Positions 3,760-5,078 of a stretch of 5,078 nt of DNA are shown piece by piece. This DNA comes from Acidobacteriota bacterium (GTDB lineage Bacteria; Acidobacteriota; Blastocatellia; Pyrinomonadales; Pyrinomonadaceae). Numbering within the stretch: position 1 is the first letter of the stretch; each line of letters begins with the position of its first letter. The position numbers and the translations under genes were made by a program. The notes beneath the pieces are model-generated. The model was not told the origin of the DNA. It saw only the letters and a list, made by a program, of their open reading frames with translations, and ran no database searches. The stretch spans positions 1-5,078 of the forward strand of contig JAHEEZ010000252.1 of the NCBI GenBank assembly GCA_024640445.1. The letters are read 5' to 3'.

Positions 3760-5078
3760 ATGCATATTTCGAGACCAAAAGTGAGTGTCGTTGCATACTG
3801 TATAGCGGTTCTAATGTTTGCATCGATTTGTTTATGGTTTGGTGGATCGTTCGGTTCGGTTGAGGCTAAGTCGGCAAGTCGGGCGAATCTCACTGGAACC
3901 ACTTTTCCCGGAACAAGTACCGGTCCAATTCCGGATAACAGCTGCGGTACCAATGATCGCATCATAAATGTTCCGGTAACTGGAACGAATGGTGCTTTGA
4001 CGAATGTTGATGTAAATATCACTTTTAGTCCTGCGCACACTTGGGTCGGAGATCTGGATATGGAACTTGTTTCTCCGGACGGCACCAGACACTGGATCCA
4101 GTCGTGGACGGGAGGAAATGGAGATGCGGGCGATCAATCTGACGCCGCCGGGCCATATACATTTAGTGACAACGCTCCGAATACGCCGACCTGGTGGGCT
4201 GCAGCAGCCGCTACAGGGAACTCGTCCCCGATTCCGGCGGGATCCTACCGAACACAAGCCCCGGGGCCTTCTGCCACCGAGCCGCCGCTTACGGTGATGA
4301 CCGCGGCGTTTTCGGGAATTCCGTCGGTTAACGGAACCTGGCAGATAGTCATTGGTGACTGCGCCAGTGGAGATACGGGTTCGGTTTCAGCAGCGAGCCT
4401 GACGATCGAGACGGCCGCGGCTCCGAGCGGTCCCACAGACAATGACTTTGACGGTGATGGAACCACTGACTTCAACATCGTTCGCGATGTAACCCCCGCA
4501 TTGCAAGGCACATCGCCGATGCTGCAGGCCGGAAGTGTGCGCGAGAGAATGAGGATCCAGGCTGAAATGTCCGGCAAGGGACGCACAGGCGGAGAGAACC
4601 TCGGAAATGACCCGGGTACAAACATACTTTGGGCAACTAGCAACAGTGGCGGCGGATCGGCGCTCTCGTTATTCGGCGAGCCCCAAACCGACTTCCTGGT
4701 TCCCGCGGACTTTGACGGGGATGGAAGGGCGGACATCGCGGTTTGGCGCGGCCTGGGTGCCAGCGGACCGGGAGGCGCTTTCTTCTACATCTTCGAAAGT
4801 AACACAAGTACGCTAAGGACTGTGGATTTCGGCGTCGAGTTCGATAATCCTACGGTTTCAGGAGACTATGACGCCGACGGTAAAGCCGATCCGGCAGTCT
4901 TCCGATGCCCCGCGGTTGCCGGCCAGTGTAACTTCTACTACCTCGGAAGCAACAACAACCCGGGTGGAAACATTTCGGCTGTTGCCTGGGGTAATGGCAC
5001 CTCGCAAACGGTATTCCCGGCTCCCGGCGATTACGACGGAGACGGGAAGTACGACTTCAACGTTCAGATCACGGATCC
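3760..5078 (+). CDS. exported P-domain / FG-GAP (VCBS) repeat protein, 3' partial
   Basis: The frame runs from the ATG at 3760 to the right edge without a stop: 439 codons plus 2 nt, continuing outside. Residues 1-7 are basic and 8-27 hydrophobic, with a plausible signal peptidase site after SVEA (36). Residues about 60-218 fit the P/Homo-B domain of proprotein convertases: HTWVGDLDMELVSPDGT (93-109) and GTWQIVIGDCASGDTGS (192-208), ending SLTIET; C62 and C201 may form a disulfide. Four Asp boxes (DFDGDG-type) follow at 229, 317, 369 and 424, typical of Ca-binding FG-GAP/VCBS propeller blades. No protease or other catalytic domain is visible in the part shown. The protein is therefore probably a surface or extracellular binding or structural protein; its real function is unknown. 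The first 100 codons or so are markedly AT-richer than the rest. Confidence 0.9.
   Translation, partial: MHISRPKVSVVAYCIAVLMFASICLWFGGSFGSVEAKSASRANLTGTTFPGTSTGPIPDNSCGTNDRIINVPVTGTNGALTNVDVNITFSPAHTWVGDLDMELVSPDGTRHWIQSWTGGNGDAGDQSDAAGPYTFSDNAPNTPTWWAAAAATGNSSPIPAGSYRTQAPGPSATEPPLTVMTAAFSGIPSVNGTWQIVIGDCASGDTGSVSAASLTIETAAAPSGPTDNDFDGDGTTDFNIVRDVTPALQGTSPMLQAGSVRERMRIQAEMSGKGRTGGENLGNDPGTNILWATSNSGGGSALSLFGEPQTDFLVPADFDGDGRADIAVWRGLGASGPGGAFFYIFESNTSTLRTVDFGVEFDNPTVSGDYDADGKADPAVFRCPAVAGQCNFYYLGSNNNPGGNISAVAWGNGTSQTVFPAPGDYDGDGKYDFNVQITD
4444..5055 (+). repeat. tandem Asp-box (FG-GAP/VCBS-type) coding repeats
   Basis: Four copies of a Dx(D)xDGxxD calcium-loop motif are encoded at 4444-4470, 4708-4734, 4864-4890 and 5029-5055, starting at residues 229, 317, 369 and 424. 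Steps between them are 88, 52 and 55 residues. Copies 2 and 3 are followed by AVWR or AVFR, then an aromatic strand (FFYI, NFYYLGS), as in propeller blades. The codons for the repeats differ, so these are old repeats at protein level rather than recent DNA duplications. A seven-bladed propeller would need several more copies beyond the window (inference). Confidence 0.8.

Noticed and set aside
3832..4736. Two minus-strand open frames (141 and 163 codons) opposite the P-domain gene
   Set aside because: They mirror the P-domain and Asp-box codons (the repeated PSPSKS is the reverse of FDGDG), so they are shadows of the plus-strand gene.

Overview
The window looks like a piece of an Acidobacteriota chromosome, most likely class Blastocatellia (Pyrinomonadaceae-like). 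This is inferred from gene content, not from a marker gene. It carries a secreted VWFA protein of the type first described in acidobacteria. It also carries a large exported protein combining a proprotein-convertase-type P domain with Asp-rich FG-GAP/VCBS repeats, a combination common in that group. Coding DNA is moderately GC-rich. I see no rRNA, tRNA, CRISPR array, insertion sequence or phage gene.

Layout. (1) Positions 1-177, plus strand: the last 58 codons of a TPR-ended protein. (2) Positions 225-3059, minus strand: a compact three-gene run read from right to left. It holds an exported VWFA protein (3059-1944), phosphopentomutase deoB (1940-771) and a DinB-like putative metalloenzyme (761-225). 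The gaps are 3 bp and 9 bp, and the deoB Shine-Dalgarno lies inside the last codons of the VWFA gene. (3) Positions 3060-3759: a 700-bp divergent intergenic region, visibly AT-richer, with no convincing gene but several inverted repeats. (4) Positions 3760-5078, plus strand: a strongly started gene for an exported P-domain/FG-GAP protein. It is open at the right edge, and 439 codons are visible.

How the parts relate. DeoB is the only enzyme whose reaction can be named with confidence (ribose-1-P / ribose-5-P interconversion in nucleoside salvage). The VWFA and DinB-like partners are probably co-transcribed with it, but nothing in the sequence explains a functional link. The P-domain protein is divergently transcribed and probably acts outside the cytoplasm.

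The part most worth a second look is the 3060-3759 intergenic region. It contains a perfect 14-bp palindrome (3493-3506) whose inner 12 bp equal the core of the ParB site parS, with outer bases like the Noc site. It also has a strong 45-nt hairpin (3187-3231) whose loop is complementary to its own 5' flank, a second hairpin (3580-3619) ahead of the P-domain gene, and two small dyads near the VWFA start. None of these has been tested; all are sequence observations.
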